In this document: positions 10,446 through 20,151 of the stretch, piece by piece
Layout of the letters: every line of letters begins with the position of its first letter
Numbering within the stretch: the stretch's first letter is position 1
Source: CBDBDZ01 sp965204215
GTDB lineage: Bacteria; Pseudomonadota; Gammaproteobacteria; Pseudomonadales; GM7GCV1
Assembly (NCBI GenBank): GCA_965204215.1
Contig: CBDBDZ010000014.1
Coordinates: 1,178,001-1,242,000, forward strand
Length of the DNA stretch: 64,000 nucleotides
Reading direction: 5' to 3'
Translations under genes and position numbers: made by a program
Notes under the pieces: generated by a model
The model's input: the letters and a program-made list of their open reading frames with translations, nothing else
The model's database searches: none
What the model was told of the DNA's origin: nothing

Positions 10446-11936
10446 TTGAATAGCAACGCCAGACCAACTAGACCCAGAAAGCTTACGTCAATTAAAAAAT
10501 GGGATATGGAAACGGATGTTGCTATTGTCGGTTTTGGTGCTGCTGGGGCCTGTGCTGCTATTGAAGCTAATGACAATGGAGCCCAGGTAATATTGTTTGA
10601 ATTGGCGATGGCATCAGGCGGTTCAACGGCATTGTCGTCGGCTGAAATTTATATGGGTGGTGATGGGGGAACGCCAGTCCAACAGGCTTGTGGCTGGGAA
10701 GATAGCAATGAAGCGATGATTGCCTACTTGACAGAATGTGCAGGACCACAGGCTGATAATGAAAAGATACAATCCTATGTTGAGGGGAGTGTTGAACATT
10801 ATCATTGGCTGGTTGAAAAAGGGGTGCCTTTTAAACATAGTGAGTATAAACAACGAGCAATGATGGCATTGACTGATGATTGCCTGTTATTTACTGGCAG
10901 CGAAAAAAGCTGGCCCTTTAACACTTTAGCCAAGCCTTGTCCAAGAGGTCATAATCTTGAAGTAGAAGGAGATAATGCTGGTCCATTATTTGTCAAAATA
11001 ATCACCGAAAACGTAGAAAAACGTAACATTCAAGTTGAATATAATAGCAGGGTGCTCACCTTAATTATTAATGACAGTAAACAAGAAACAGAAGTTGTAG
11101 GGCTTGTGGTTCGTATCGATCGACAGGAACTCAATGTCAAAACCAAAAAAGGTGTGGTGCTTTGTGCTGGTGGTTTTGTGATGAATCAGGAAATGGTTCA
11201 AAAATACGCGCCTAAATTATTGCGTTGCAATGCACCTATTGGTAACCCTGGGGATACAGGTTCGGGTATTTTAATGGGGATGGGTGTTGGAGCAGCAGCT
11301 ATCAATATGGACGAAGGTTTTGTGAGTATTCCTTATTACCCGCCCGCCAGCTTAACCTATGGTATTTTTGTCAATTCGCAAGGGCAGCGTTTTATCAGTG
11401 AAGACAGCTACCATGGTCGAATTGGTGCTTATTTACTGGAGCAGCAGGGCGATAAAGTGTATCTAATTGCGAATATGAACGACTGTGATAGCTACCCTGA
11501 AAATTCTTATTTGAATGCGCCCATAGCAGGAACAGGGGAATCTATTGAAGAGTTAGAGACAGAGTTGGCTTTGCCTTCTGGGCAATTGCAACATACTCTG
11601 GCTTTTTATAATCAGCATGCAAAACAAGGCGTTGACCCTTTATTCCATAAAACAGCAGAATGGTTAAAAGAAATAAAAGCGCCATTTGTCGCTATAGATT
11701 GCTCATTAAATATGGGAGCATTTTTTCCTTATTTTACGTTGGGAGGGTTAGATACCAAGCCTAACGGCGAAGTATTAACAGCAGAAGGAGACCGTATTGT
11801 TGGATTGTATGCCGCTGGCAGAACAGCCTGCGGCATTCCACGCCGTGGTAAGGGCTACAGTTCGGGACTGTCAGTAGGCGATGCTACGTTTTCTGGAAGA
11901 ATGGCAGGTATTGCGGCAGCTAACAGGGTCAATTGA
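10446..11936 (+). CDS. FAD-binding flavoprotein, KstD / fumarate-reductase family
   Basis: A 496-residue protein with the FAD motif VAIVGFGAAGACAAIEA near residue 26, the family motif SGGSTALSSAEIYMGGDGGT, and a C-terminal AAGRTACGIPRRGKGYSSGLSVGDATFSGR that completes the FAD site. Relatives include 3-ketosteroid dehydrogenases and fumarate reductase-type flavoproteins; the substrate cannot be told here. The start is TTG 10446, because relatives carry about 20 residues before the FAD strand; ATG 10506 is the first ATG. The end overlaps the convergent ccsA-like gene by 8 bases. Confidence 0.82.
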   Translation: MNSNARPTRPRKLTSIKKWDMETDVAIVGFGAAGACAAIEANDNGAQVILFELAMASGGSTALSSAEIYMGGDGGTPVQQACGWEDSNEAMIAYLTECAGPQADNEKIQSYVEGSVEHYHWLVEKGVPFKHSEYKQRAMMALTDDCLLFTGSEKSWPFNTLAKPCPRGHNLEVEGDNAGPLFVKIITENVEKRNIQVEYNSRVLTLIINDSKQETEVVGLVVRIDRQELNVKTKKGVVLCAGGFVMNQEMVQKYAPKLLRCNAPIGNPGDTGSGILMGMGVGAAAINMDEGFVSIPYYPPASLTYGIFVNSQGQRFISEDSYHGRIGAYLLEQQGDKVYLIANMNDCDSYPENSYLNAPIAGTGESIEELETELALPSGQLQHTLAFYNQHAKQGVDPLFHKTAEWLKEIKAPFVAIDCSLNMGAFFPYFTLGGLDTKPNGEVLTAEGDRIVGLYAAGRTACGIPRRGKGYSSGLSVGDATFSGRMAGIAAANRVN

Positions 11937-12750
11937 TAATGCGCTCCAACATATATTTGCTGCCTAAATAAGCCAGGGCGAGGAAAATAAAACCTGACCA
12001 TATCCAATAAGCCAGTTGGTGGCTTTTCCAGCCTTGCAGAAAATGTTTAACCGTTATCAGCAATACTAAAATCCATGCGAGACAAGTAAAAAATATTTTA
12101 TGGGAAAGATGTTGCTGAAAAATATCGGTTAAGTAATAACTGCCAGTAGCGATGGCTAAAGTCAATAAAACCAGGCAGGCAATCATCAAGTTGATAAGTA
12201 AGATATTCATGCTCTCTAATGCAGGTAATTGTGCGAAAAAGGGAGATTGAAAAGGGTGGCTGAATTTAAGGTACTTTTGATAGGTGTAAATTATCCATGA
12301 AAGTAGTGCTGCAATCGCATAGACACTAAAAGCACTAATGGATAGTAACACATGCCACCCTAGCTTATAGGCAACAAATTTGGAAGGTTGGTCACTTGCG
12401 TTCCACGCTAGTAAAATGCTTGCTATAGCAATGGGGGATATGACAAAAATAATTAAATGAACTTGCCTTTTAAACTGGGTAATGGTGGCAATCAAAATAG
12501 TAACTGCAGCGATTAAACTGATACTAAATTCAATTTGTAAATTCCAGCCATAGGGATAGGTAATAATTTGGCCAAGCGCAAAAACATGAACAATAAAAGC
12601 AACAACACTTAATGATATCATCGTACTTTGGCAAACATTTTGCGATTGTGTCCATCTCCAAAGACAATACCCTATGATACCGCAATAAGGCAGTATGGCA
12701 AGGAGTTGAATTATTTCGGATAGATTTGACATCAAAAACATCTTAAACAA
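11929..12750 (-). CDS. CcsA/YpjD-family cytochrome c assembly membrane protein
   Basis: About 273 residues with eight or so hydrophobic segments. It has the order of short helices and conserved His typical of the CcsA/HemX-like family (KLGWHVLLSISAF and SHKIFFTCLAWILVLL). Members handle haem for cytochrome c assembly; the gammaproteobacterial homologue YpjD usually lies next to ffh, which is absent here. ATG 12732 (MSNLSEIIQ) is a likelier start than ATG 12750 because the first hydrophobic segment follows it. Function inferred from family. Confidence 0.8.
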   Translation of the reverse strand: MFKMFLMSNLSEIIQLLAILPYCGIIGYCLWRWTQSQNVCQSTMISLSVVAFIVHVFALGQIITYPYGWNLQIEFSISLIAAVTILIATITQFKRQVHLIIFVISPIAIASILLAWNASDQPSKFVAYKLGWHVLLSISAFSVYAIAALLSWIIYTYQKYLKFSHPFQSPFFAQLPALESMNILLINLMIACLVLLTLAIATGSYYLTDIFQQHLSHKIFFTCLAWILVLLITVKHFLQGWKSHQLAYWIWSGFIFLALAYLGSKYMLERIIN

Positions 12751-12762
12751 TGATTAAAAAGT

Positions 12763-12900
12763 AAGACCATTGCATCAAGCAACGGTTGTGTGATACAGGA
12801 AATATCACCCAAAATCAATGACTGTAATTGATTGATTTTACGAGTATTGAAAAAACGCATTTTTTCAATACGACACATTGCATCAGGCAGGAAGCCTATT
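12763..12900. repeat. Palindromic intergenic repeat R1b
   Basis: A second copy of the R1 element: it begins AAGACCATTGCATCAAG like R1a, has the GTGATAC..TATCAC hairpin, and carries a perfect 12-bp stem GTATTGAAAAAA / TTTTTTCAATAC (12844-12855 and 12860-12871) around the loop CGCA. The matching right end (CTTGATGCAATGG) is missing, so this copy is truncated. It overlaps the upstream side of the ccsA-like gene. Confidence 0.7.
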
Positions 12901-12929
12901 AATTCGGCATGAAAATACCGAACAAATAT

Positions 12930-13058
12930 GTGGCACAAGGAAGTGCCACCGACGAGCGATAGCTCAGTCGCGAACCCTTGAAATACAAGAAAATTCGCAT
13001 ATTTTCGCTGGTATTATCAACGGCGACCAATAAAATACGCAGGAGCGATATTTTATTG
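12930..13058. repeat. Repeat R3a with long hairpin, upstream of ccmF
   Basis: This gene-free stretch holds a hairpin GTGGCAC/GTGCCAC (12930-12949) and the block TTCGCATATTTTCGCT..CAACGG.GACC (from 12993). The block ends in a perfect 10-bp stem CAATAAAATA / TATTTTATTG around CGCAGGAGCGA (13028-13058). The last block recurs at 50323-50386 with few changes. Both copies lie 100-130 bases before a gene on the plus strand (ccmF and mgsA). Parts resemble family R2. Confidence 0.65.
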
Positions 13059-13159
13059 CCAGACCAAGTTAAGAGTATAAATTAATTTTTGTCCTAAAGC
13101 TAACCAATTGTTATGGCTTCATGATATGATTCGCGCAGTTTTAACTTGCTCAAATTTAC

Positions 13160-15112
13160 ATGTTTGCAGAACTTGGGCTTATTGCTCTTATTATTGCATT
13201 ATGCTTTTGTGTTTTGCAGGTATTGCTAGTGGTAACAGGTCAGATTTACGGACAAACATTACTGTTAAAATACAGTATTAAACCGGTATCAGCAATATTA
13301 TTTGTCCTGATTTTACTGGCTTTTGTCCTGTTGGTTTTGGGCTTTCTAAACAATGATTTTACTATCAGTTACGTCGCTAGTAATTCCAATAAAGCGCTGC
13401 CCTGGTACTACAAAATTTCAGCCACATGGGGAGGGCACGAAGGCTCTATGTTGTTATGGGTGCTTATTTGTTGTGTCTGGGCGCTGGCAGTCAGTATTTT
13501 TGAAAAGCGTGCGCCGCTTGAAGTTAAAGCCACTATTATGTCGACATTGGCAATAATTATTGGAGGCTCATTGTTATTTTTAATTGCAACATCAAATCCA
13601 TTTGAGCGCTTGTTGCCGTTTGCGCCAGTTGATGGTCAAGACTTAAATCCACTGCTGCAAGACTTTGGGCTTATTATTCATCCGCCTATTCTGTATATGG
13701 GCTATGTGGGTTTTTCAGTAGCTTTTGCTTATGCTATAGGAGCTTTGGTTCATCAACGAATGGATAGAGATTGGGCAAGTTGGATCAGACCCTGGACCAA
13801 CACAGCTTGGGCATTTTTAACAGTAGGTATTGCGCTGGGTTCATGGTGGGCTTATTATGAATTAGGCTGGGGTGGCTGGTGGTTTTGGGATCCCGTTGAA
13901 AATGCATCTTTAATGCCGTGGATAGCAGGTACAGCTTTGATACACAGCCTGTCTGTTTTAGAGCAGCGCAATATGTTCCAGCGCTGGGTACTATTATTGG
14001 CGATTAGTACTTTTAGCTTGAGTTTGCTAGGCACTTTTTTAGTGCGCTCCGGTGTGTTAACCTCAATTCACGCTTTTGCTACAGACCCAGAACGCGGTAT
14101 ATTTATTTTAATGTTTTTAGTTGTTATTATCGGAAGTAGTTTAGGGTTATACGGCTGGCGATTAAACGGAATTGAATTTGAACCTAAACCTTTTGGTTTT
14201 ATATCGAGAGAAATGGGTTTATTAACGAATAATTTAGTTATGATGACCTTTTTGTTTATTGTATTGTTAGGTACTTTATACCCACTATTTTATGAAGTGT
14301 CAGGCTTGGGCAATCTGTCGGTAGGCGCACCTTATTTTAATTTCTTTACTGTGATTTTGGTTGTACCGCTGGCGTCAGGTTTAATTCTGGCTACTCATCT
14401 CAGTTGGAAAAAGGGTTCAGTATTGGCGCTTAAGCAGCTGCTAATGAAACCTGTAGTGCTGGGAATATTGCTCGGTATAGCTCTTCCTCTGATTTATGCT
14501 CAATACCATATCCTGGATCAATTAACCTGGCATCCTTTTGTAGGGGGAGCTTTGGGTTTTTGTATTCTAATGCCTATTATATTTGATGTGATTCGTAAAT
14601 TGATTAACAGGCAATGGCGGGCACAACACTTTAAATATTGGGGAATGCAATGCGCTCATTTAGGGTTGGCTTTGATGATTATAGGAGTTAGCTATAACGC
14701 CTCTTTTGAAGTTGATCGCGATGTGAGTTTAAAAGCAGGTGACAGCTACCAATTAGGAAGTTATTTGTTTGAATTGAAACGCTTTAAGCAGGTTAAGGGT
14801 GAAAATTATACTGCCGATGAAGCAAGGTTCAGAGTGATTAAGGGTGATGTTGTTTATGATATATCGGCTCAAAAAAGGTTGTACCATTCTGGCGGTAATT
14901 TAATGACAGAAGCAGGCATTAACGGCAATTTATGGCGTGACATTTACATTTCTATGGGAGAAGCCCAGCGAGACAATCAACAACTATTCTGGGCGTTTCG
15001 ACTGCATATAAAACCTTTTATTCGTTGGGTTTGGCTAGGTGCGGTATTAGTTGCACTGGGGGCATTGCTGGCGTTGGTAAATCGTCGGAAAACTGCTACA
15101 ATAAAAAGCTGA
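13160..15112 (+). CDS. ccmF: Cytochrome c-type biogenesis protein CcmF
   Basis: A 650-residue polytopic membrane protein of the haem-lyase family that attaches haem to apocytochrome c. The WWD haem-binding motif is GWGGWWFWDPVENASLMPW near residue 240, and conserved His residues occur in FGLIIHPPILYMGY and in ALIHSLSVLE. About 14 hydrophobic segments and a C-terminal periplasmic domain fit the family and length. Other ccm genes are not adjacent, so this gene is separated from the usual ccmABCDEFGH order. A c-type cytochrome gene is at 57753-58163. Confidence 0.93.
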   Translation: MFAELGLIALIIALCFCVLQVLLVVTGQIYGQTLLLKYSIKPVSAILFVLILLAFVLLVLGFLNNDFTISYVASNSNKALPWYYKISATWGGHEGSMLLWVLICCVWALAVSIFEKRAPLEVKATIMSTLAIIIGGSLLFLIATSNPFERLLPFAPVDGQDLNPLLQDFGLIIHPPILYMGYVGFSVAFAYAIGALVHQRMDRDWASWIRPWTNTAWAFLTVGIALGSWWAYYELGWGGWWFWDPVENASLMPWIAGTALIHSLSVLEQRNMFQRWVLLLAISTFSLSLLGTFLVRSGVLTSIHAFATDPERGIFILMFLVVIIGSSLGLYGWRLNGIEFEPKPFGFISREMGLLTNNLVMMTFLFIVLLGTLYPLFYEVSGLGNLSVGAPYFNFFTVILVVPLASGLILATHLSWKKGSVLALKQLLMKPVVLGILLGIALPLIYAQYHILDQLTWHPFVGGALGFCILMPIIFDVIRKLINRQWRAQHFKYWGMQCAHLGLALMIIGVSYNASFEVDRDVSLKAGDSYQLGSYLFELKRFKQVKGENYTADEARFRVIKGDVVYDISAQKRLYHSGGNLMTEAGINGNLWRDIYISMGEAQRDNQQLFWAFRLHIKPFIRWVWLGAVLVALGALLALVNRRKTATIKS

Positions 15113-15143
15113 TTCAAAGCCTCGTTTAAAGTAGCACCAATAT

Positions 15144-16055
15144 ATGATTTATCAACGAACCTTAAAGAATACAATTAAAGCCGTTGGCGTGGGCTTACAT
15201 ACAGGAGAGAGAATTCGTTTAACCCTGAAACCGGCAGAAGCTGATTATGGTATTTATTTTAAACGTGTGGATTTGGGCGATACCGTTGGTATTAAGGCCC
15301 ATGCAGAGAATGTGGGTGATACAACGCTTTCAACAACATTAGGTACTGGCAAAAACTGTGTATCGACAGTAGAACATTTATTGTCGGCGATTGCGGGACT
15401 TGGTGTCGATAATGCAGTTATTGAAATTGATGGGCCAGAAGTGCCAATTATGGATGGAAGTGCCAGTCCGTTTGTATTTTTAATTCAGTCAGCGGGTGTG
15501 ATCAATCAAGCTGCTCCTAAACGATTTATTCGCATTACTAAACCCATTCAGGTTGAACTTGACGATAAGTTAGCCAGCTTTGAACCCCATGATGGCTTTC
15601 AGGTCGATTTTACTATTGATTTTAATCACCCTGTCTTTGAAAAACACAATTTAAACGCAGTTATCGACTTTTCCAGTACTTCATTTGTTCGCGATATAAG
15701 TCGCGCAAGAACCTTTGGTTTCGCTCATGAAATGGATTACTTATTGTCTCAGGGTTTAGCTAAAGGCGGGTCTTTAAAAAATGCGATAGTTATTGATGAC
15801 GAATCCGTTATGAACGATGAAGGGTTAAGAGTTCAGGATGAATTTGTAAAGCATAAAGTGTTAGATGCCATTGGCGATTTATATTTGTTGGGGCATAGTT
15901 TAATTGGCAAATTTATTGCCAATAAATCGGGTCATGCACTGAATAACAAATTGTTGAGAAAATTGATTGCATCGACAGGCTGTTGGGAAAAAATTAGCTT
16001 TGAAAACATAGAAGATGTGCCAATTTCTTATATGAATCCTACATACTCGGCGTAA
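15144..16055 (+). CDS. lpxC: UDP-3-O-acyl-N-acetylglucosamine deacetylase LpxC
   Basis: A 303-residue cytosolic zinc enzyme for the committed step of lipid A synthesis. Visible are the N-terminal [19 protein letters not shown], the zinc-ligand regions [14 protein letters not shown] and [20 protein letters not shown], and a normal family length. Starts at ATG 15144, 31 bases after ccmF. In many gammaproteobacteria lpxC precedes secA with an M23 peptidase gene between them, as here. Confidence 0.97.
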   Translation: MIYQRTLKNTIKAVGVGLHTGERIRLTLKPAEADYGIYFKRVDLGDTVGIKAHAENVGDTTLSTTLGTGKNCVSTVEHLLSAIAGLGVDNAVIEIDGPEVPIMDGSASPFVFLIQSAGVINQAAPKRFIRITKPIQVELDDKLASFEPHDGFQVDFTIDFNHPVFEKHNLNAVIDFSSTSFVRDISRARTFGFAHEMDYLLSQGLAKGGSLKNAIVIDDESVMNDEGLRVQDEFVKHKVLDAIGDLYLLGHSLIGKFIANKSGHALNNKLLRKLIASTGCWEKISFENIEDVPISYMNPTYSA

Positions 16056-16127
16056 ATACTTTATAATAGGGGCAAAATTTTCGATTTATTCACAAATAAT
16101 AATACAAATATTTTATAAAAACATTCT

Positions 16128-17090
16128 ATGAAAATCATCTTGGTCAATAAGTCAGGGAAGTTGAAGACTTATAATTTAAAAGTACATGTTGTGAGCAAAT
16201 TAGCAGTATTGACTGGACTTTTTTGCATACCGCTAGTAGCAGGCTGGTTGATTGGAGACTATCGTAGCCAGACTATCCCTGACTTCCTTGAGAAAATGTC
16301 TGGCAGTTTACTGGAGCAGGTGGATGATCAAGCCAGAGAAGTTTTTGAATTAAAACAGCACACAGAAGATAAAATACAAGCTCTGAATGCTCAGGTAGGT
16401 AAGCTTCAAGCAAGAATTGTGAGAGTTGAAGCCGTTGCTCAACAGGTAGGAGAAAAAGCAAATATTGATATTGAAGAGTATAATTTTTCGCTGGAACCTG
16501 CCATAGGAGGACCTATTGTCAATATCAATCAAAAGGTTGATGATGCAGATACTGGTTGGGAAACTTTTGCTTTAAATACGGATTCATTATTAACCCTGCT
16601 AAGTAATTTGCAAGGTAAAATTAATGACAGGCTATGGCAAATTGAATTATTAGAAGATTTATTAAATAGACAGCATGCTATTGAGCAATCCAAACTGTCT
16701 GGAGCACCAGTTAATAACGGCTGGTTGTCTTCAAAATATGGTTATCGCTCCGATCCATTTACGGGTAGAAGAGCGTGGCACAATGGTGTGGATATAGCAG
16801 GAAGAGAAGGCTTAGACGTGCTTTCCATTGCCAGTGGAGTAGTCACTTTTGCAGGCACCAAAGAAGGCTACGGCAATTTGGTTGAAATTATGCATAACTC
16901 CGAATATATAACGAGGTATGGGCATAACAAGGATATAAAAGTTAAAGTGGGCGATGTTATTACTAAAGCACAGATAGTAGCTACCATGGGTTCTACAGGA
17001 CGCTCCACTGGCCCGCACACACATTTTGAAATTTATAAAAATGGACGCACTGTAGACCCTGCTGAGTATATCCAAAAGAATATCCGCTGA
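16128..17090 (+). CDS. M23-family cell-wall metallopeptidase
   Basis: A 320-residue protein with a short cytosolic start, one membrane segment (about residues 25-45), a coiled coil (about 55-115) and a C-terminal LytM/M23 domain. The domain shows the zinc ligands in WHNGVDIAG and GPHTHFEIYKNG and the usual GYRSDPFTG motif. Its place between lpxC and secA is typical. It may cut peptidoglycan or act as a regulator of amidases. The active-site residues look complete. Confidence 0.92.
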   Translation: MKIILVNKSGKLKTYNLKVHVVSKLAVLTGLFCIPLVAGWLIGDYRSQTIPDFLEKMSGSLLEQVDDQAREVFELKQHTEDKIQALNAQVGKLQARIVRVEAVAQQVGEKANIDIEEYNFSLEPAIGGPIVNINQKVDDADTGWETFALNTDSLLTLLSNLQGKINDRLWQIELLEDLLNRQHAIEQSKLSGAPVNNGWLSSKYGYRSDPFTGRRAWHNGVDIAGREGLDVLSIASGVVTFAGTKEGYGNLVEIMHNSEYITRYGHNKDIKVKVGDVITKAQIVATMGSTGRSTGPHTHFEIYKNGRTVDPAEYIQKNIR

Positions 17091-17169
17091 TTCTCCTTGA
17101 GAATTTTTTAACGGCGCACATATAATGTGCGCACGGCGTATTGTTATTCACTTTTATACTTAATCTTAT

Positions 17170-20151
17170 ATGTTCTCATTTCTTTTAAAATCCATTTTCG
17201 GCACTCAAAATAGCCGTGAATTGAAACGACTCAGTAAAAGCGTTAACCAAATTAATCAATTAGAAAGTGGCATGCAAGCATTGACGGACCAACAGCTTAA
17301 AGCATTAACAACCGATTATAAGCAGCGTATACAAACTGGCGAGTCACTGGATGACTTATTACCAGAAGCCTTTGCAACGGTTCGCGAGGTCAGCAAACGA
17401 GTCATGAATATGCGCCATTTTGACGTGCAGTTAATCGGTGGTATGGCATTGCATGAAGGACGGATAGCAGAGATGCGTACAGGGGAGGGAAAAACATTGG
17501 TTGCAACTTTAGCCGCTTACTTGAATGCACTTTCAGGCAAAGGCGTGCATATTGTTACTGTTAACGATTATCTATCAAAACGCGACGCACATTGGATGGG
17601 TCCGATCTATAATTTTTTAGGCATTTCATTAGGGGTGATTCAATCATCGGGAACAGCTGAGTATACCAGTTTTATATACCAAACCGAGGCGGTTGATATT
17701 ATCGCAAGGTTTGAACATCTACAACCTTGTGATAGGCGGAAAGTCTACGAATGTGATATTGTTTATGGTACTAACAATGAATTTGGGTTTGATTATTTGC
17801 GCACCAATATGGTTACCAATAAAGAATCGCGATTGCAAAAACAACTTAATTTTGCAATTGTCGACGAGGTTGATTCCATCTTAATCGATGAGGCGAGAAC
17901 GCCGCTCATTATTTCAGGTCCTGTCGATAACAAGCAAGACTTGTACAAAAGGATGGATAAACTTGTCAAACCACTAAAATTACAGCCACAGGGGCATACC
18001 GATTTACTTAAAGCTTTGGCGCAGGGAGAAGTCAGGTTCTTTGATGATGAACCGTATTTTGTCAGTTTAGGGCTAGAAGCAAGTGCTATGAAAGTCATCA
18101 GTCAATTACGCGCACTGGATGAAAATAAAGAACTGGAACGATCCATAAAACAACAGCAACGCGATGATCTAATGGATAGTTTATACAAGGCTTTAGAAGG
18201 CGATTTTACTCACGATGAAAAAATACGCTCAATAGAACTGACAGAACAGGGTTTTGAAAAAATGGAAAAGTCCCTGGTATCGAACAAGCTTCTCGATGCC
18301 AATGAAAGTTTGTACGATTCGCATAATTTAATTTTGTTACAACATGTCAATAGTGTGCTTCGTGCTCAACATATGTTTAAGCGTAATGTGGAATATATTG
18401 TACAAGGCGGTGAAGTGATACTAATTGATGAACACACAGGGCGAAAAATGCCCGGTAGGCGTTTGTCTGAAGGCTTGCACCAGGCGATTGAAGCCAAAGA
18501 AAAGCTCACCATTCAAAATGAAAGCCAGACGATGGCATCCACGACTTTCCAAAATTACTTCAGGCTTTACAAAAAATTATCGGGTATGACCGGTACTGCT
18601 GATACTGAAGCACCTGAATTTTTGCAAATATATAATTTGCGTGTTTTAGTCATTCCCACTAACCAAACCGTTGCCAGGGTTGATCATAACGATTTGATTT
18701 TTATGAGTAAAAAGGATAAGTACGCAGCGGTAATTAACGATATCAAAACTTACCAAAAAGCAGGGGCGCCTATATTGTTGGGCACAGTTTCGATTGATGC
18801 CTCTGAAGTGATGTCTAAAATGCTTAAAAAAGAGGGAATAAAGCATAGTGTACTTAACGCCAAGTATCATGAACAAGAAGCTGAGATAATTGCCAGAGCA
18901 GGTGAACCAGGCCGTGTCACTATTGCAACCAATATGGCGGGACGAGGCACTGACATTGTATTGGGAGGGAATCTTGAAGCAACATTGGTAACAGCTGCAT
19001 TAAACAATGAAGCAGGTGACAGTCGCCGTGAACAGTTAACCACGCAATGGAAAAAGTTAAATCAACAAGTCATTGATGCTGGTGGCTTGCATGTATTGGG
19101 TACGGAGCGCCATGAATCACGGCGTATAGATAACCAGCTTCGAGGGCGGTCAGGCAGACAGGGCGACCCTGGTCTATCGCGTTTTTATTTGTCGATGGAA
19201 GATGATTTAATGCGGTTGTTTGCCTCCGACAAAATGCGCGGTTTTATGCAAAACCTTGGTATGGAAGGTGAAGCTATTGAGCACAAAATGGTCAGCAATT
19301 CGGTAGAGCGTGCACAGCGTAAGGTGGAAACTCGTAATTTTGATATTCGTAAAGGACTACTGGAGTTCGATGATGTAGCAAATGATCAACGCACTGTTAT
19401 TTATCAGCAGCGCAATCAAATTATTGATAGCGATGAAATGAGAGAGATTATTGCCAGGATCCGTTCTGAAATTGTGGAAGATATGGTACTGGATTATCTG
19501 CCTCGAGAGTTACTGGCGGAACAATGGGATTTAGAAGGGCTGCAACAATATCTAACCGATAAATACGAGTTGGAAATTGATATAGAAAATTGGCTGAATG
19601 AAGATGATAATCGTCGCCAAATTGAATTAACACAATTACTTGATCAACGCTTAACTGAGGTATATCAAGGAAAAATCAGCAGCTTTCCAGAGGAGGTTGA
19701 TATTGCACAATTTGAACGTGATATTATGTTGCGGACGTTGGATCAACAATGGCGAGACCATTTAGCAACCATGGACAGTTTACGTTCTAGCATTAACTTG
19801 CGTAGCTATGCACAAAAAAACCCTAAACAAGAATATAAGCGCGAGTCGTTTGAATTGTTTCAGCATTTGCTTTCAAGCGTTAAAAAAGAAACAATTTCGA
19901 CTTTGTGCAAAGTGCGCTTGTTGTCTGAAGAAGAAATTGAGGTTATCCGAAAGCGTGAAGCACAATTGAGACAATTGATGCAAGCTGAGCACGAAGACAG
20001 TCAACTGATTGGGAATCAGGAACAAAAAGAGCCACTAGAAAACTCGGATTCTGTCAGAACTTTTATTCGCGAGGGCGTTAAAGTTGGTAGAAATGACCCT
20101 TGCCCCTGTGGCTCAGGAAAAAAGTACAAGCAATGTTGTGGCAAATTGTAA
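17170..20151 (+). CDS. secA: Preprotein translocase ATPase SecA (longer than usual)
   Basis: The motor of the Sec export pathway. Motifs: Walker A MRTGEGKT, DEVDSILIDEARTPLI, NMAGRGTDIVLGG, RGRSGRQGDPG, and the C-terminal zinc site NDPCPCGSGKKYKQCCG that binds SecB or ribosomes. At 993 residues it exceeds the ~900 residues usual for gammaproteobacteria. The extra length seems to come from an insert before YECDIVYGTNNEFGFDYLR (about residues 165-195) and from an enlarged segment after GPVDNKQDLYKRM (about 255-365). argJ starts on the base after the stop. Confidence 0.96.
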   Translation: MFSFLLKSIFGTQNSRELKRLSKSVNQINQLESGMQALTDQQLKALTTDYKQRIQTGESLDDLLPEAFATVREVSKRVMNMRHFDVQLIGGMALHEGRIAEMRTGEGKTLVATLAAYLNALSGKGVHIVTVNDYLSKRDAHWMGPIYNFLGISLGVIQSSGTAEYTSFIYQTEAVDIIARFEHLQPCDRRKVYECDIVYGTNNEFGFDYLRTNMVTNKESRLQKQLNFAIVDEVDSILIDEARTPLIISGPVDNKQDLYKRMDKLVKPLKLQPQGHTDLLKALAQGEVRFFDDEPYFVSLGLEASAMKVISQLRALDENKELERSIKQQQRDDLMDSLYKALEGDFTHDEKIRSIELTEQGFEKMEKSLVSNKLLDANESLYDSHNLILLQHVNSVLRAQHMFKRNVEYIVQGGEVILIDEHTGRKMPGRRLSEGLHQAIEAKEKLTIQNESQTMASTTFQNYFRLYKKLSGMTGTADTEAPEFLQIYNLRVLVIPTNQTVARVDHNDLIFMSKKDKYAAVINDIKTYQKAGAPILLGTVSIDASEVMSKMLKKEGIKHSVLNAKYHEQEAEIIARAGEPGRVTIATNMAGRGTDIVLGGNLEATLVTAALNNEAGDSRREQLTTQWKKLNQQVIDAGGLHVLGTERHESRRIDNQLRGRSGRQGDPGLSRFYLSMEDDLMRLFASDKMRGFMQNLGMEGEAIEHKMVSNSVERAQRKVETRNFDIRKGLLEFDDVANDQRTVIYQQRNQIIDSDEMREIIARIRSEIVEDMVLDYLPRELLAEQWDLEGLQQYLTDKYELEIDIENWLNEDDNRRQIELTQLLDQRLTEVYQGKISSFPEEVDIAQFERDIMLRTLDQQWRDHLATMDSLRSSINLRSYAQKNPKQEYKRESFELFQHLLSSVKKETISTLCKVRLLSEEEIEVIRKREAQLRQLMQAEHEDSQLIGNQEQKEPLENSDSVRTFIREGVKVGRNDPCPCGSGKKYKQCCGKL

